Of a stretch of 64,000 nt of DNA, positions 42,206-50,980 are shown in pieces. The stretch is taken from positions 62,001-126,000 of the forward strand of contig NZ_MZNT01000007.1 of NCBI RefSeq assembly GCF_002042965.1. The letters are read 5' to 3'. This stretch comes from Paenibacillus sp. 32352 (lineage in GTDB: Bacteria; Bacillota; Bacilli; Paenibacillales; NBRC-103111). The notes under the pieces are model-generated. The model did not search any database, had not been told where the DNA came from, and was given only the letters and a program-made list of their open reading frames with translations. Position 1 is the first letter of the stretch. Every line of letters starts with the position of its first letter. The position numbers and the translations under genes are program-made.

Positions 42206-42769
42206 TTATTTATTAAGCTCTCCTATTAAATTGTTTTTGTTTGTATCAACGTATTTTATAAGGTAATCAAATAAGTTTCTATCCCCGTCATAAAGATAAA
42301 GTTTATCAGCTACTTCAATAATTTTTGATACCATATCATCATATTTAGAGCTGTGAGTTTCAGAAAAAGTAGTTATAGAGTATTCCATTTGATTATCAAC
42401 ATTATTTCTTAAATCCTTTGTCGATACATTGTTTTGTTCCAGGATAGACTTTATTCCCTTCAGTATTTCGTAATCTTCTTTTGCCTTTATTCGTTGTAAA
42501 GTTTCTATAGTATCATCTAAGAAAAATCCTGTTGAATTCTCTAAGAAGCCCAAAATACCTTGCATATTCAGTTCTGTATCTAAGTTAATTACAAGTATTA
42601 TATCTCTTATTACAACAGGCAACTTATAAAATGTATCCCTTTCGAATAAATGATAATTCTCTTCATTATACAAGTTTAATGCAATCTCATTGATGATTTC
42701 TTCGCCTGAGTTCTTCGTTAGAAGATATAGTTGAATTAAGTTCTTAATTATTTCACGATATTCATTCAT
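42206..42769 (-). CDS. cassette cargo protein, DUF4375/DMP19-like
   Basis: A 187-residue acidic, helical protein. Residues ~55-120 (INLDTELNMQGILGFLENST followed by GFFLDDTIETLQRIKAKEDY) resemble the DUF4375/DMP19-type pattern of a Gln/Asn-containing helix, an F..N/GF turn, and an ALxxIxAxxxx helix. The match is by eye and weak. Codon use is AT-rich compared with neighbours, fitting acquisition. It is the only gene of the outer cassette. RBS GAGG with 7-bp spacing. Function unknown. Confidence 0.6.
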   Translation of the reverse strand: MNEYREIIKNLIQLYLLTKNSGEEIINEIALNLYNEENYHLFERDTFYKLPVVIRDIILVINLDTELNMQGILGFLENSTGFFLDDTIETLQRIKAKEDYEILKGIKSILEQNNVSTKDLRNNVDNQMEYSITTFSETHSSKYDDMVSKIIEVADKLYLYDGDRNLFDYLIKYVDTNKNNLIGELNK

Positions 42770-42813
42770 AAAATAACCTCAATTTCTAATTGCTATCAAC
42801 ATTAATAAGATTC

Positions 42814-42841
42814 AATATCAACATTTACCTTTAACAGAACT
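42814..42841 (-). repeat. right inverted repeat of outer cassette
   Basis: Read inward it starts AGTTCTGTTAAAGGTAAATG; TTAATGTT lies immediately outside at 42842-42849. Confidence 0.7.
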
Positions 42842-42857
42842 TTAATGTTAACTATAA

Positions 42858-43358
42858 CTAGAAAGATAAAGTGGGTTTAGCAATTGACCATTGGATGGTT
42901 GGAAGCTGTTCATTGCTCTCCGTTACGGTCCCTACAACAATTTGATTTTCTGCAGGATTTTCCAAATAATGTTGAATGGTGAACCGGATAGCTTTTGAAG
43001 TTTTTAAGTTTAATAGCTCGTTCTTGTGAATCCAAAATAATTCTCCCTCATCCGAGGGAGTAAAGCTTCTGTGTGTGGTCTCTCCAAAATAAACATATTG
43101 CTGCCTGATTTCGTCGATGCTATTTTCTATCAATATATATTTCAGAGTGAAATTTTTAATTTCATCCTTTTTGAAGCCGGTTTCCTCTTCTATTTCCCTA
43201 TAGCTTGCTTTCATCGGGTGGTTCAACTCTTCGTATTCAAGATGTCCGCCAATGCCTCCCCAAAATTCGAAATTAAATATCTTGCTGCGAGCCTTCTTCA
43301 TCATTAGAACATGCTCTTGATTTATCAAGAAAGCTGTTGCCATTTGCCTGACTTCCAC
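42858..43358 (-). CDS. NUDIX hydrolase
   Basis: A 166-residue NUDIX protein. The Nudix box is GGHLEYEELNHPMKASYREI followed by EEETGF, with the REIEEE metal-binding core. It hydrolyses a nucleoside diphosphate derivative of unknown kind. The start GTG at 43358 is preferred over the longer GTG at 43373 because GGAGG then lies 8 bp upstream. Its stop lies only 9 bp from the outer cassette's target duplication. Confidence 0.85.
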   Translation of the reverse strand: MEVRQMATAFLINQEHVLMMKKARSKIFNFEFWGGIGGHLEYEELNHPMKASYREIEEETGFKKDEIKNFTLKYILIENSIDEIRQQYVYFGETTHRSFTPSDEGELFWIHKNELLNLKTSKAIRFTIQHYLENPAENQIVVGTVTESNEQLPTIQWSIAKPTLSF

Positions 43359-43454
43359 CCTATCGCCCTCCACAGAATTAGTCCTTTTCTTCTGATAGTT
43401 TATCTCACTTCATTCTTAATGGGAATACCTTCCATCTTGTTTTCCTATGGCAAA

Positions 43455-43478
43455 GGAAAAGCAGCCTTACAGGGCTGC
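43455..43478 (-). terminator. terminator of the CE7/beta-helix operon
   Basis: GCAGCC and GGCTGC pair around a 6-base loop; the minus strand continues TTTTCCTTT. Confidence 0.75.
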
Positions 43479-43512
43479 CGCTTCTCCAAAACATATTTTG
43501 TACGAGATCCGC

Positions 43513-44499
43513 TTATGACTCTTCTTGAGTTGTATTATTTGGCAACTTCCCAACCTTTGTTAGGGCAAATTCAAGTACCTTTCTTAGATGCTTCTCCCAT
43601 GTGGAATGTCCCCTAAATGGATAAATATGCAGCTGCTTCTCGGAGCGGATACGGTTGTATGCAGCAAATACGGTCTCCGGCATGCATACCGTGTCTTTCA
43701 GGCTTACCGAAACGAGGATCGGAATGTCGATCCGTTCGGCCAGATTCATGTTATCGAAATAGCTGAGTGTTCGCATAACCCTCTTCAGCCGTTCGGGATA
43801 ACGCGAGACATAATCGGCCGCTTCGGTCAGCGACCCCGTAGAATGAAAGATTCCCCAATCCATATGGCACATATTGGGAATGTCCGCTATTGCAAAGGAG
43901 GGCTTGCGGCTAAGCGCACTCACAATCATCGCTAAACCTCCCCCTTGACTAACCCCCGCTACACCGATCCGTGCCGGGTCGGTCTCCGGCTGCTCCGCCG
44001 CCCAGTCTACTGCTCGCAAGCAATCCGCCACCAAAGCCTTATAATAACAGGTATCCTTATCCTCGATGCCTTTCGTGATCCAGCCTTTGGTCATGCCGCC
44101 GGCTTGCGGCAGCAGATCCCCGGTCCCGCCGGATTGTCCCCGCAGGTCGATTGCGAATACAGCTATTCCCGCAAGGAGCCAGGGAGCATAGCTCTCCGGC
44201 AGCCCGCTGTTCCCGGCATAGCCGTGGAAATGAATAACGCAGGGGTAGCGCCCCTCATTCCAAAGAGTCGGCACTAGGTACCAGCCGGTAATAGGTGTAA
44301 GATCGTACCCTTGAAACGACACACGATAAGCATCGACTCCACGCATGCTGGTAAGCGTGTGACGCCTCTCACAGGGTATAGTCCCCTGGCTGGCTGCCTG
44401 ATGTAACGTCCGGCTCCAGAATAAGTCCAGATCGTCCGGAGCTGTCAGCTCCGGATTGTATGCATGCAGATCCGATATCTTTCTTTCCAAAAAGCTCAT
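43513..44499 (-). CDS. CE7 acetyl esterase (acetylxylan esterase / cephalosporin C deacetylase)
   Basis: A 328-residue alpha/beta hydrolase of carbohydrate esterase family 7. HFHGYAGNSG (oxyanion region), RGQSGGTGD, nucleophile GVSQGGG, and the catalytic Asp/His in SLKDTVCMP and FRGHSTWE. No signal peptide, so it acts on imported acetylated oligosaccharides. RBS AAGGGAG. It follows the large beta-helix gene by 33 bp and is the last gene of the unit. Confidence 0.9.
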   Translation of the reverse strand: MSFLERKISDLHAYNPELTAPDDLDLFWSRTLHQAASQGTIPCERRHTLTSMRGVDAYRVSFQGYDLTPITGWYLVPTLWNEGRYPCVIHFHGYAGNSGLPESYAPWLLAGIAVFAIDLRGQSGGTGDLLPQAGGMTKGWITKGIEDKDTCYYKALVADCLRAVDWAAEQPETDPARIGVAGVSQGGGLAMIVSALSRKPSFAIADIPNMCHMDWGIFHSTGSLTEAADYVSRYPERLKRVMRTLSYFDNMNLAERIDIPILVSVSLKDTVCMPETVFAAYNRIRSEKQLHIYPFRGHSTWEKHLRKVLEFALTKVGKLPNNTTQEES

Positions 44500-44532
44500 A
44501 GTAATAACTCCCTTATCCTGTATCGTTCCTTC

Positions 44533-47500
44533 TCATTTCTGCTTATGATTATCATGCGGTACGATGACATTGGCCGAAGCTGTCGTCCGGTTACCCGCTT
44601 CGTCCGCTGCCAAATAGGTTACGGTATAAACTCTGCCCGATCCGCTGCCTGCTCTTTCCGCACGAAGCAAGAAATGGCTATCCGGAGTATTCCACTCTGC
44701 ATCCTGAATATCATTAGAGGTGCTGCCGTCACCGATGCCGTCATCCGGCTCATTGCTGACGATGGAGAGAAGGACAACACTAGCTACACCGGAGCCCCCA
44801 TCTTGTGCATAGGTCTCCGCCGTTACCGTAACCAAACGATGGTTTGCCGGGACGAGGACGGTTTCCGATAATTGGAGCTGAAGCGCAGGAGCGGTTTTAT
44901 CGATTCGAATCACAGCTTTCTTCGGCGTCTCCCGGTTACCTGCCTTGTCGATGCTCCAATATTGGAGATTATGGATACCTTCCTCAGTCACATGCACTGT
45001 GGAGCCCTTCAAAGCTTCTCCCCCGTCGATGGAATAATAAGTTTCTGCAACGCCGGAATCCGTATCCTGCGCTGTCAGCTGCACTACCACGTCCGACTTC
45101 GCCCAACCTGCTGGCGCATTATCCGACGTGAGCGGAGCGGTCTTATCGTGTGAACCGGTGACCGTTAACGGATAGGAGCCGGATACCGACTGGTATGTAG
45201 CGACGATGACAGTTGAACCCGGACTTATAGCTGTGACTAAGCCTTCTACGTTAACGGCGGCTACATTCGCATATCGGCTGCTCCACCTAACGCCGCTTTC
45301 CGGTGACAGCCTCCCGCTTTCCCCATTGTCGTATACTGCTTTGACCACGGACGGGACGTAAGCCCCTGCTTGTATGGTTCCGGGTAATCCTTCGATAGCT
45401 ACTGCCACCACAGGGGCCGATCCCGTGTCTCCACGGCCTACGGTTATGCTGCCTGTTCGGGAAACGAGACCGAAATAACCCGGCCCTCTTAACGCATTTT
45501 CTGCCGTATCCAAGTAGTTGAATACCTCCTTGCCATCGACCTTCAGGATCAGCCGTACCCCGTTCGCTTCCTCGAAGGAGCCGAGCTGAACCCGATGCTC
45601 TTCATTTAATGGAAGCATCGTGTTAGGCACCGCATCCCCACCCAGACTGGTGTAGCCTGCAATGTTTCCGTAGATGACTGTTCTTGCGCCCTCATTAAAC
45701 CGCTGCAGCTCCAGTGCCCCTGCGCTAACCGTAACGAGATAGGAGCTGCCATTGCTGTAGCCTCTCTCCTTATCCTGGTTGCCGAACATCAGCGCATACC
45801 AGCTTCCCGTGCCGTTAATCTTGAGTCGAAAATCAAGCATTTCGTTCTGGAACGTGCGGCCTTGATACACCGCATGACCGCCGGGAGTAGATACGGTAAT
45901 ATACTGTCCATCCGTCCCCTTCCCTCCGCTGCCGGTTGAGCTTACATACCACGGCTCCGCCTGACTCAGCTCACTGCGCAGCACATAATCATCCTTGGTC
46001 TCGTAATTCCACACTTTTATCAGCACATGGCTCTCCGACCGCATGCCTAGGAACTCACCCTGCAACGTCAGGACGGCGGAGCCGGCCCGATGGGCGGCAA
46101 GCACTCCATCAGGTGAGACCGATGCTATTTCGGGCACACTTGTGCGGTAAATAATTGGATCCAGCTTGATTTTATTTCCGAAGGCAGTACTTCCGTATCC
46201 TTCCAGCTTAATGGAGGCTCCTTCCTTTACATAGATAACCTTGCCGACTTGACCCTCCAACCGAAGCTCAGACAAAGTATCTCCTACATAGACATCAGCA
46301 TCCAGCGTTCGAAGGATGGTTCCATTAATAATAGAAAGCCGGACCTTGGTACTGCCTGCAGCAATCCCTGTTACGTTCCCGTCTTCATCCACTTGAGCTA
46401 CGGCCGGGTTGGCGGAGGTGTAGTACACTTTGCTCTTGCTCTGGGTCACCGTCTCATCCTTACCGTTCTTTGACACTATCCGGATTTTGCCGCTCTCTCC
46501 AATGTTTAAATTGACCGCTTCCGTTGACCAATGGCTTACCTTGCTGTCGGCAAGTGCTGCATACTCCGGCTGCAGTCCTGCATTGGCAATAATTTTCCGA
46601 GCCTCGGCAGGCCAATCTGCATTCGGATAGGCATGCGTATTCTCGAATGTGACGTTGTTACCGTTATTAGTGAAATCCTCTCCAGTTGTATAGTTATTAT
46701 AGAAATCCAGATCATGGATGGTCTTGGTCCACACAAGCGCCCAGCGCTTCGGCGAATGCCAAGGGGGAGTATCTTTGAGGTCAATGACGTTATTCTCATA
46801 CCTCCAGTACGCCGAGGCCTCGTCCGCATACAGCGCTCCGTTCGCGTCCATTTGATTGCGGATGTAATTGCCTGATACGAGGTTTTTGTTCGCCGGTGAA
46901 GCACCCGTTACCCCTAGACTGTAAATGGCGCCGCCGTCACGAAGCCCCTTTCCCATCAAATCGTAGATCAGATTGTTCTGGATCTTGACGTTTTTGGTAA
47001 CAGGATCGAATGCTTTGGCCCATCCGTAGCCGATATGGGTCCCGCTGTACGGAATGCTATAGATTTCATTATGGCTAATATCCATATCCTCCGGATATCC
47101 TGCGGAAATCGCGGCAGCCGACTTGTAGTCAATTCCGATATCATGAATCAGGTTGTTCAGGATATCGTTATTTTTCATCACTTTACGGTGATCTGCCGGA
47201 TTGAACACTTCACGGTCGTTGGAATCGGGCTGTCCTATGTTGACCGCACCGCCTGATATATCATAAAACTCATTGCCCCTTATAAGACTGTTCTGAACCC
47301 CGTTGTCCATGCGCAGCGCTGTAATACCAAGCTTCGCAAAATGATTCCTCTCAAAGTTCACCGTATTGGCAAGCTGAACCATGACGGCTGCATCAGCCAA
47401 AGTGTCCGGCGTACCGGGATACCGCAAGTAATTATTTTGCGCGTCTGCATGGCCTGCGCTGGTGCTGGGACGCATCCAAGTCGTGTACATAAAATGCAGT

Positions 47501-49527
47501 CCCTCGAACTGCAGATTTCTTACCGGCTCATTCGCCGAATCGCCCCGTATAGTCATTAGCTGTTCCAGCACCGGCGCCACGACGTTTGCTTCAGAAAGCT
47601 CTTCCCAAGGACGCGGCTTATAGTACAGCGTCCCTTCTGCCCGGTCGAGATACCACTCGCCGGCTTCATTCAATAATTCATAAGCATTCTCATAGTGAAC
47701 GGGAACCGTAGCCGAGGTCATCCCTTTGTTAGTCACCGCAGTCCAGCCCGGCTCCTCCATGAAGATGTCCGCTTTACCGTTCTTGACCGTAACGGACGCA
47801 ACATTTGCTCTCGGATTCGTCCAAATTTCGTTATAAACGAATTCCAAGTCATCAGGATGACGCCAACTGGCAATGACGGTATCATCCGAAGTGTAGCCGT
47901 ACGACGTTTTGACCGCATTCGTTAATCCGCCTTCGCTTCGCGCACGAACGGCGCGAACCCCATTGACAAATAGCTGTCTGGTCTGGAATTCGGTGCCGAC
48001 GTAAGCTTTGAATATTTGTCTTGAATCATCTTCAAGAGTCCATCCGGTAACAGTACGTCCTCCACTGATGACCGCCTGCTCCCCGGGGTAGCTGCGGTAA
48101 GTGACGAAATACCCGTTCTTCCCCGAGTCGTCCGGACCAAATCGCAGTGTTTCCGGAAGCACGTACGTTCCTTCTCTCAGGTTCACTACGATATCGCCGC
48201 TCATCGTCCCATTTCGTACCCTGACGGCCTCTTGGGCTCTGGCCAAAGTTTGAAACGGTTCGGTCAGAGTACCCGAATTGGCATCATTGCCGCTTGGAGA
48301 CACGTAAAGCTGATACTGGACGGTGCGTTCAATGACGGTAATGACGGCTTCTCCGCGTACGGAACCATCCGCGCTGACCGCATACACCTTGGTGCTTCCC
48401 TCATGGAGGCCTGTAACTTCCCCGTAGTGGTCTACGGAAGCCACATGCGGATCATCCGAAATCCAGGTCAGCTTCTTGTTCGTGCTGTTGTCAGGCGTAA
48501 TGGAAGCCTGAAGCAGCAGCCGGCTGCCAACGGGGACGGTTGAGGCCGGGGGCGTGACTACGATACCCGTTACCGGTACTTCATACACCTGGACGGTTAC
48601 ACTTACCGGGGGAATGCTCTCTGAAGGAGCGGCCGTGATGATCGCTTCCCCATCGGCAATCCCCGTAACGATGCCGCCAGTCGAAACGGTAGCGACAGAA
48701 GGATTGTTCGTTGTCCAAACGGCCGTCTGATCTGTGGCATCGGCCGGCTCAAACACAAGAGGCAGCTTTTCGTTCGACCCGGCGGCAATCGTATAGATAG
48801 CCTGCGGGAACGAAGCGCTTACAGTCGGCTTATAGGCATTCACATGGAAATCATCGTAATATACGCCACCGATGCTATCCTTATAAATGCCAATGTAAAA
48901 GGAGGTGAATGGGCTGCCTTCCGCCATCGGTTCGTGGGCAAGCTGCAGCTCGTTATCGATGTACAAATCGAAGGTGCCGGCTTCAGCATTCAGAGCAAGC
49001 TTGACCTCATACCAAATATCGCGGTCGTGAGGCTGAATGTTCGTCCAGCTAGAGGCTCCTTTTTTCATGTACGCGAATTGGCCGTTATTAAGAGCAAACT
49101 TCGCTATCGCCGTAGTCCCGCTTTTCGGCGAAGGTAAATAAAGGACCGCATCGGTCTGCTCCGGACGCACCCTGTAGGTCATGACGGATTTGATCGCAGC
49201 AGGTTCGGGCAGCATCCGTTCCAGCTGATAGGTTGCAGTGGATTTCCCGTTTTTCTGCATGTGCAGCAGCCGTCCGGGATGTCCCTCCAGCTCTTCTACA
49301 ACCGCCTTCGTAATATATGGGTTCGGTGCAGGTGAAGCAGCCGCAGGCGGGTTGCCGCTCCAGGACGGTGGCTTTTGGCCGAGCGGGACCTCATCGAACG
49401 TGTCAGTTAACAGCTCGCCTTCGGCAGCCAATGCTTTGCTTGCAGTAAAGGGACTCATCGAGCAGGCTGCAAGAGCAGTAATTAAGAAAGCGCATACAAT
49501 CCGAGACTTCCAAAATCGTAAAATCAT
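44533..49527 (-). CDS. giant secreted parallel beta-helix protein with BIG2 and LamG-like domains
   Basis: A 1664-residue exported protein. The N-terminus has a signal peptide; LAAC at ~18-21 is a possible lipobox and KALAA~EG an alternative cleavage site. Then a LamG-like domain (~40-230), two BIG2 Ig-like domains (~235-400), a DUF1565/right-handed beta-helix (~405-1000; LYVSPSGNDANSGTLTEPFQT, many N-rich coils), another BIG2, a LamG-like domain (~1180-1340), a BIG2 and C-terminal Ig-like domains (YYSIDGGEALKGS...DKAGN). Beta-helix proteins of this type include pectate lyase-like and glycan-degrading enzymes; substrate not identified. RBS AAAGGGGTGG. Confidence 0.82.
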   Translation of the reverse strand: MILRFWKSRIVCAFLITALAACSMSPFTASKALAAEGELLTDTFDEVPLGQKPPSWSGNPPAAASPAPNPYITKAVVEELEGHPGRLLHMQKNGKSTATYQLERMLPEPAAIKSVMTYRVRPEQTDAVLYLPSPKSGTTAIAKFALNNGQFAYMKKGASSWTNIQPHDRDIWYEVKLALNAEAGTFDLYIDNELQLAHEPMAEGSPFTSFYIGIYKDSIGGVYYDDFHVNAYKPTVSASFPQAIYTIAAGSNEKLPLVFEPADATDQTAVWTTNNPSVATVSTGGIVTGIADGEAIITAAPSESIPPVSVTVQVYEVPVTGIVVTPPASTVPVGSRLLLQASITPDNSTNKKLTWISDDPHVASVDHYGEVTGLHEGSTKVYAVSADGSVRGEAVITVIERTVQYQLYVSPSGNDANSGTLTEPFQTLARAQEAVRVRNGTMSGDIVVNLREGTYVLPETLRFGPDDSGKNGYFVTYRSYPGEQAVISGGRTVTGWTLEDDSRQIFKAYVGTEFQTRQLFVNGVRAVRARSEGGLTNAVKTSYGYTSDDTVIASWRHPDDLEFVYNEIWTNPRANVASVTVKNGKADIFMEEPGWTAVTNKGMTSATVPVHYENAYELLNEAGEWYLDRAEGTLYYKPRPWEELSEANVVAPVLEQLMTIRGDSANEPVRNLQFEGLHFMYTTWMRPSTSAGHADAQNNYLRYPGTPDTLADAAVMVQLANTVNFERNHFAKLGITALRMDNGVQNSLIRGNEFYDISGGAVNIGQPDSNDREVFNPADHRKVMKNNDILNNLIHDIGIDYKSAAAISAGYPEDMDISHNEIYSIPYSGTHIGYGWAKAFDPVTKNVKIQNNLIYDLMGKGLRDGGAIYSLGVTGASPANKNLVSGNYIRNQMDANGALYADEASAYWRYENNVIDLKDTPPWHSPKRWALVWTKTIHDLDFYNNYTTGEDFTNNGNNVTFENTHAYPNADWPAEARKIIANAGLQPEYAALADSKVSHWSTEAVNLNIGESGKIRIVSKNGKDETVTQSKSKVYYTSANPAVAQVDEDGNVTGIAAGSTKVRLSIINGTILRTLDADVYVGDTLSELRLEGQVGKVIYVKEGASIKLEGYGSTAFGNKIKLDPIIYRTSVPEIASVSPDGVLAAHRAGSAVLTLQGEFLGMRSESHVLIKVWNYETKDDYVLRSELSQAEPWYVSSTGSGGKGTDGQYITVSTPGGHAVYQGRTFQNEMLDFRLKINGTGSWYALMFGNQDKERGYSNGSSYLVTVSAGALELQRFNEGARTVIYGNIAGYTSLGGDAVPNTMLPLNEEHRVQLGSFEEANGVRLILKVDGKEVFNYLDTAENALRGPGYFGLVSRTGSITVGRGDTGSAPVVAVAIEGLPGTIQAGAYVPSVVKAVYDNGESGRLSPESGVRWSSRYANVAAVNVEGLVTAISPGSTVIVATYQSVSGSYPLTVTGSHDKTAPLTSDNAPAGWAKSDVVVQLTAQDTDSGVAETYYSIDGGEALKGSTVHVTEEGIHNLQYWSIDKAGNRETPKKAVIRIDKTAPALQLQLSETVLVPANHRLVTVTAETYAQDGGSGVASVVLLSIVSNEPDDGIGDGSTSNDIQDAEWNTPDSHFLLRAERAGSGSGRVYTVTYLAADEAGNRTTASANVIVPHDNHKQK

Positions 49528-49589
49528 TGTTCCACCCCTTTCGATTCATGCGATTCGTGCATAGAATACGGCCAGTCAGGGTTTAAAAA

Positions 49590-49611
49590 CAATATTCAAT
49601 TTTCGTGTATA
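49590..49611. promoter_or_regulatory. shared 22-bp box upstream of beta-helix gene
   Basis: CAATATTCA, seven bases (ATTTTCG), TGTATA. It matches the boxes at 54639 and 59340 at 20 of 22 and 19-20 of 22 bases and lies 63 bp upstream of the start. It is a candidate site of the local AraC-type regulator. Confidence 0.55.
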
Positions 49612-49625
49612 TCGTCCATTTCCGG

Positions 49626-50897
49626 CTAATCGACCGCCGATTCGTCGAACTCAAGCCGTATGACCATGACAGTCCCAGTCATTTCGTTGACAGGGATATT
49701 TTTGATACGCAGGTAAGGCTTTTCCTTCCAGTACCAGGGCAGCAGCTCGACGCTGCATTGAAGGTCCTGGCCGTTATTCAGAAGGACTGCCCGCTTCGGC
49801 AATTTATCCAATGGGCGCAGGACGATGCAGTCGCTTTGCAAATCCTTGTATACATGAACGTAGAGATCGTTGCCTTTGCGGGTTAGCAGTACGTGATCCC
49901 TTGTCACGACATGGTGCACTTCATCAGACGATACAATTTCGTCACGCCCCATATGGGAAGCAGGTTCCGCATCGATAAACGCCTCCTTGACTGACTTATA
50001 CCAAGAGCCTATAGCATGGAGAGTTTTAACGCTGCCAGGTTCCAATGAACCGTCAGCTCTCGGACCGACGTTCAATAAATAATTACCGCCCATGGCGAGC
50101 ACCTTATCCATGCTTTGCATTAAAAATTTGTGGCTATAATAGTCTTCTTCCTCACGATAGCCCCAGCTTTCCCGTCCCAACGATTGGCAGGCCTCGGTTG
50201 GCGTGTGAAAAGCTCCTCCCTCCGGTACATGCCTCTCCGGCGTGCTGTAATCGCCTTCTCCCGGCCCGCGATTATTAATGAGGATTCCGGGCTGCAGCGA
50301 ACGAATCAGGTTATTGATAGCCGGATTATGATACTCGGCGACGTTGATGTCCCAGAACCATTGATAAATCGGACCGTATCCGGTCAACAGCTCCTGAATC
50401 TGCGCGGTGACATATTCATAATACTTATTTATATCCGGTTCATCACCGGGACGCGGTCCGAACATTTCATGGTGTCGTCCTGCATTCGGATAATGAGGAT
50501 GATGCCAATCCGGACAAGAGTAATAGAGGCTCAGGGGCATGTTCCTCTTCCGGCAAGCCTCCGCCAGCATGGCAAGCACGTCCCTGCCATAGGGGGTATT
50601 CATGATGTTGTAGGATGTCAACGATGTGTCCCACATGCAAAACCCGTCGTGATGCTTCGCCGTGAAGCAAACGTACTGCATCCCGGCCGCCACGGCCGCG
50701 TCCAGCCAAGCCTCCGGATCATAATTCACCGGATCGAACTGATGTATCAGCTGCTCGTAATCCTTTCGTTTCATATTCCCTCGCCAAAGCAGCTGCTCAT
50801 GCCAGGCAGGGATAGCATACAGTCCCCAATGAATAAACATACCGAAGCGAAGGCCGAAAAATCGGTCGCGGGCATCGTTGAATGTTTTGCGATTCAT
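49626..50897 (-). CDS. GH29 alpha-L-fucosidase-like protein
   Basis: A 423-residue GH29 enzyme. GMFIHWGLYAIPAW at the N-terminus, YVCFTAKHHDGFCMWDT, and the nucleophile Asp in QWFWDINVAEY (usual form WFDG). MGGNYLLNVGPRADGSL is another GH29 hallmark. No signal peptide, so it acts inside on imported oligosaccharides, removing alpha-L-fucose. The start Met (50897) is the fifth codon of the longer frame; AGAGG lies 4 bp upstream. It follows the ABC binding protein through a partial terminator. Confidence 0.85.
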   Translation of the reverse strand: MNRKTFNDARDRFFGLRFGMFIHWGLYAIPAWHEQLLWRGNMKRKDYEQLIHQFDPVNYDPEAWLDAAVAAGMQYVCFTAKHHDGFCMWDTSLTSYNIMNTPYGRDVLAMLAEACRKRNMPLSLYYSCPDWHHPHYPNAGRHHEMFGPRPGDEPDINKYYEYVTAQIQELLTGYGPIYQWFWDINVAEYHNPAINNLIRSLQPGILINNRGPGEGDYSTPERHVPEGGAFHTPTEACQSLGRESWGYREEEDYYSHKFLMQSMDKVLAMGGNYLLNVGPRADGSLEPGSVKTLHAIGSWYKSVKEAFIDAEPASHMGRDEIVSSDEVHHVVTRDHVLLTRKGNDLYVHVYKDLQSDCIVLRPLDKLPKRAVLLNNGQDLQCSVELLPWYWKEKPYLRIKNIPVNEMTGTVMVIRLEFDESAVD

Positions 50898-50925
50898 ACT
50901 GCCTCTCATCTCCTCTCAGGATATA

Positions 50926-50957
50926 AGGAAAGCGCCCGAAACGAACTCAAGGCGCTC
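50926..50957 (-). terminator. terminator-like hairpin between binding protein and GH29 genes
   Basis: AGCGCC and GGCGCT pair with a 14-base loop, followed by TTCCTTATAT on the minus strand. Probably partial termination. Confidence 0.6.
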
Positions 50958-50980
50958 CCTGTCCGGATACAACCGGAATG

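Larger units (their letters stand above)
40362..42841. mobile_element. outer IS1595-type non-autonomous cassette
   Basis: The ends are inverted and 20 of 28 bases match (40362-40389 and 42814-42841, starting GGCTCTGTTA and AGTTCTGTTA). The flanks are a perfect 8-bp duplication TTAATGTT at 40354-40361 and 42842-42849. Eight-bp duplications and these ends are typical of IS1595. Removing the inner insertion leaves about 750 bp with only the 187-residue gene and no transposase, so it is a passenger cassette moved in trans (inference). Confidence 0.75.

Noticed and set aside
42771..42841. A third inner IS end near 42790-42815 (second ATCAACATT copy)
   Set aside because: It lacks the TGTTA block and flanking duplication; it is probably just AT-rich similarity inside the outer cassette.
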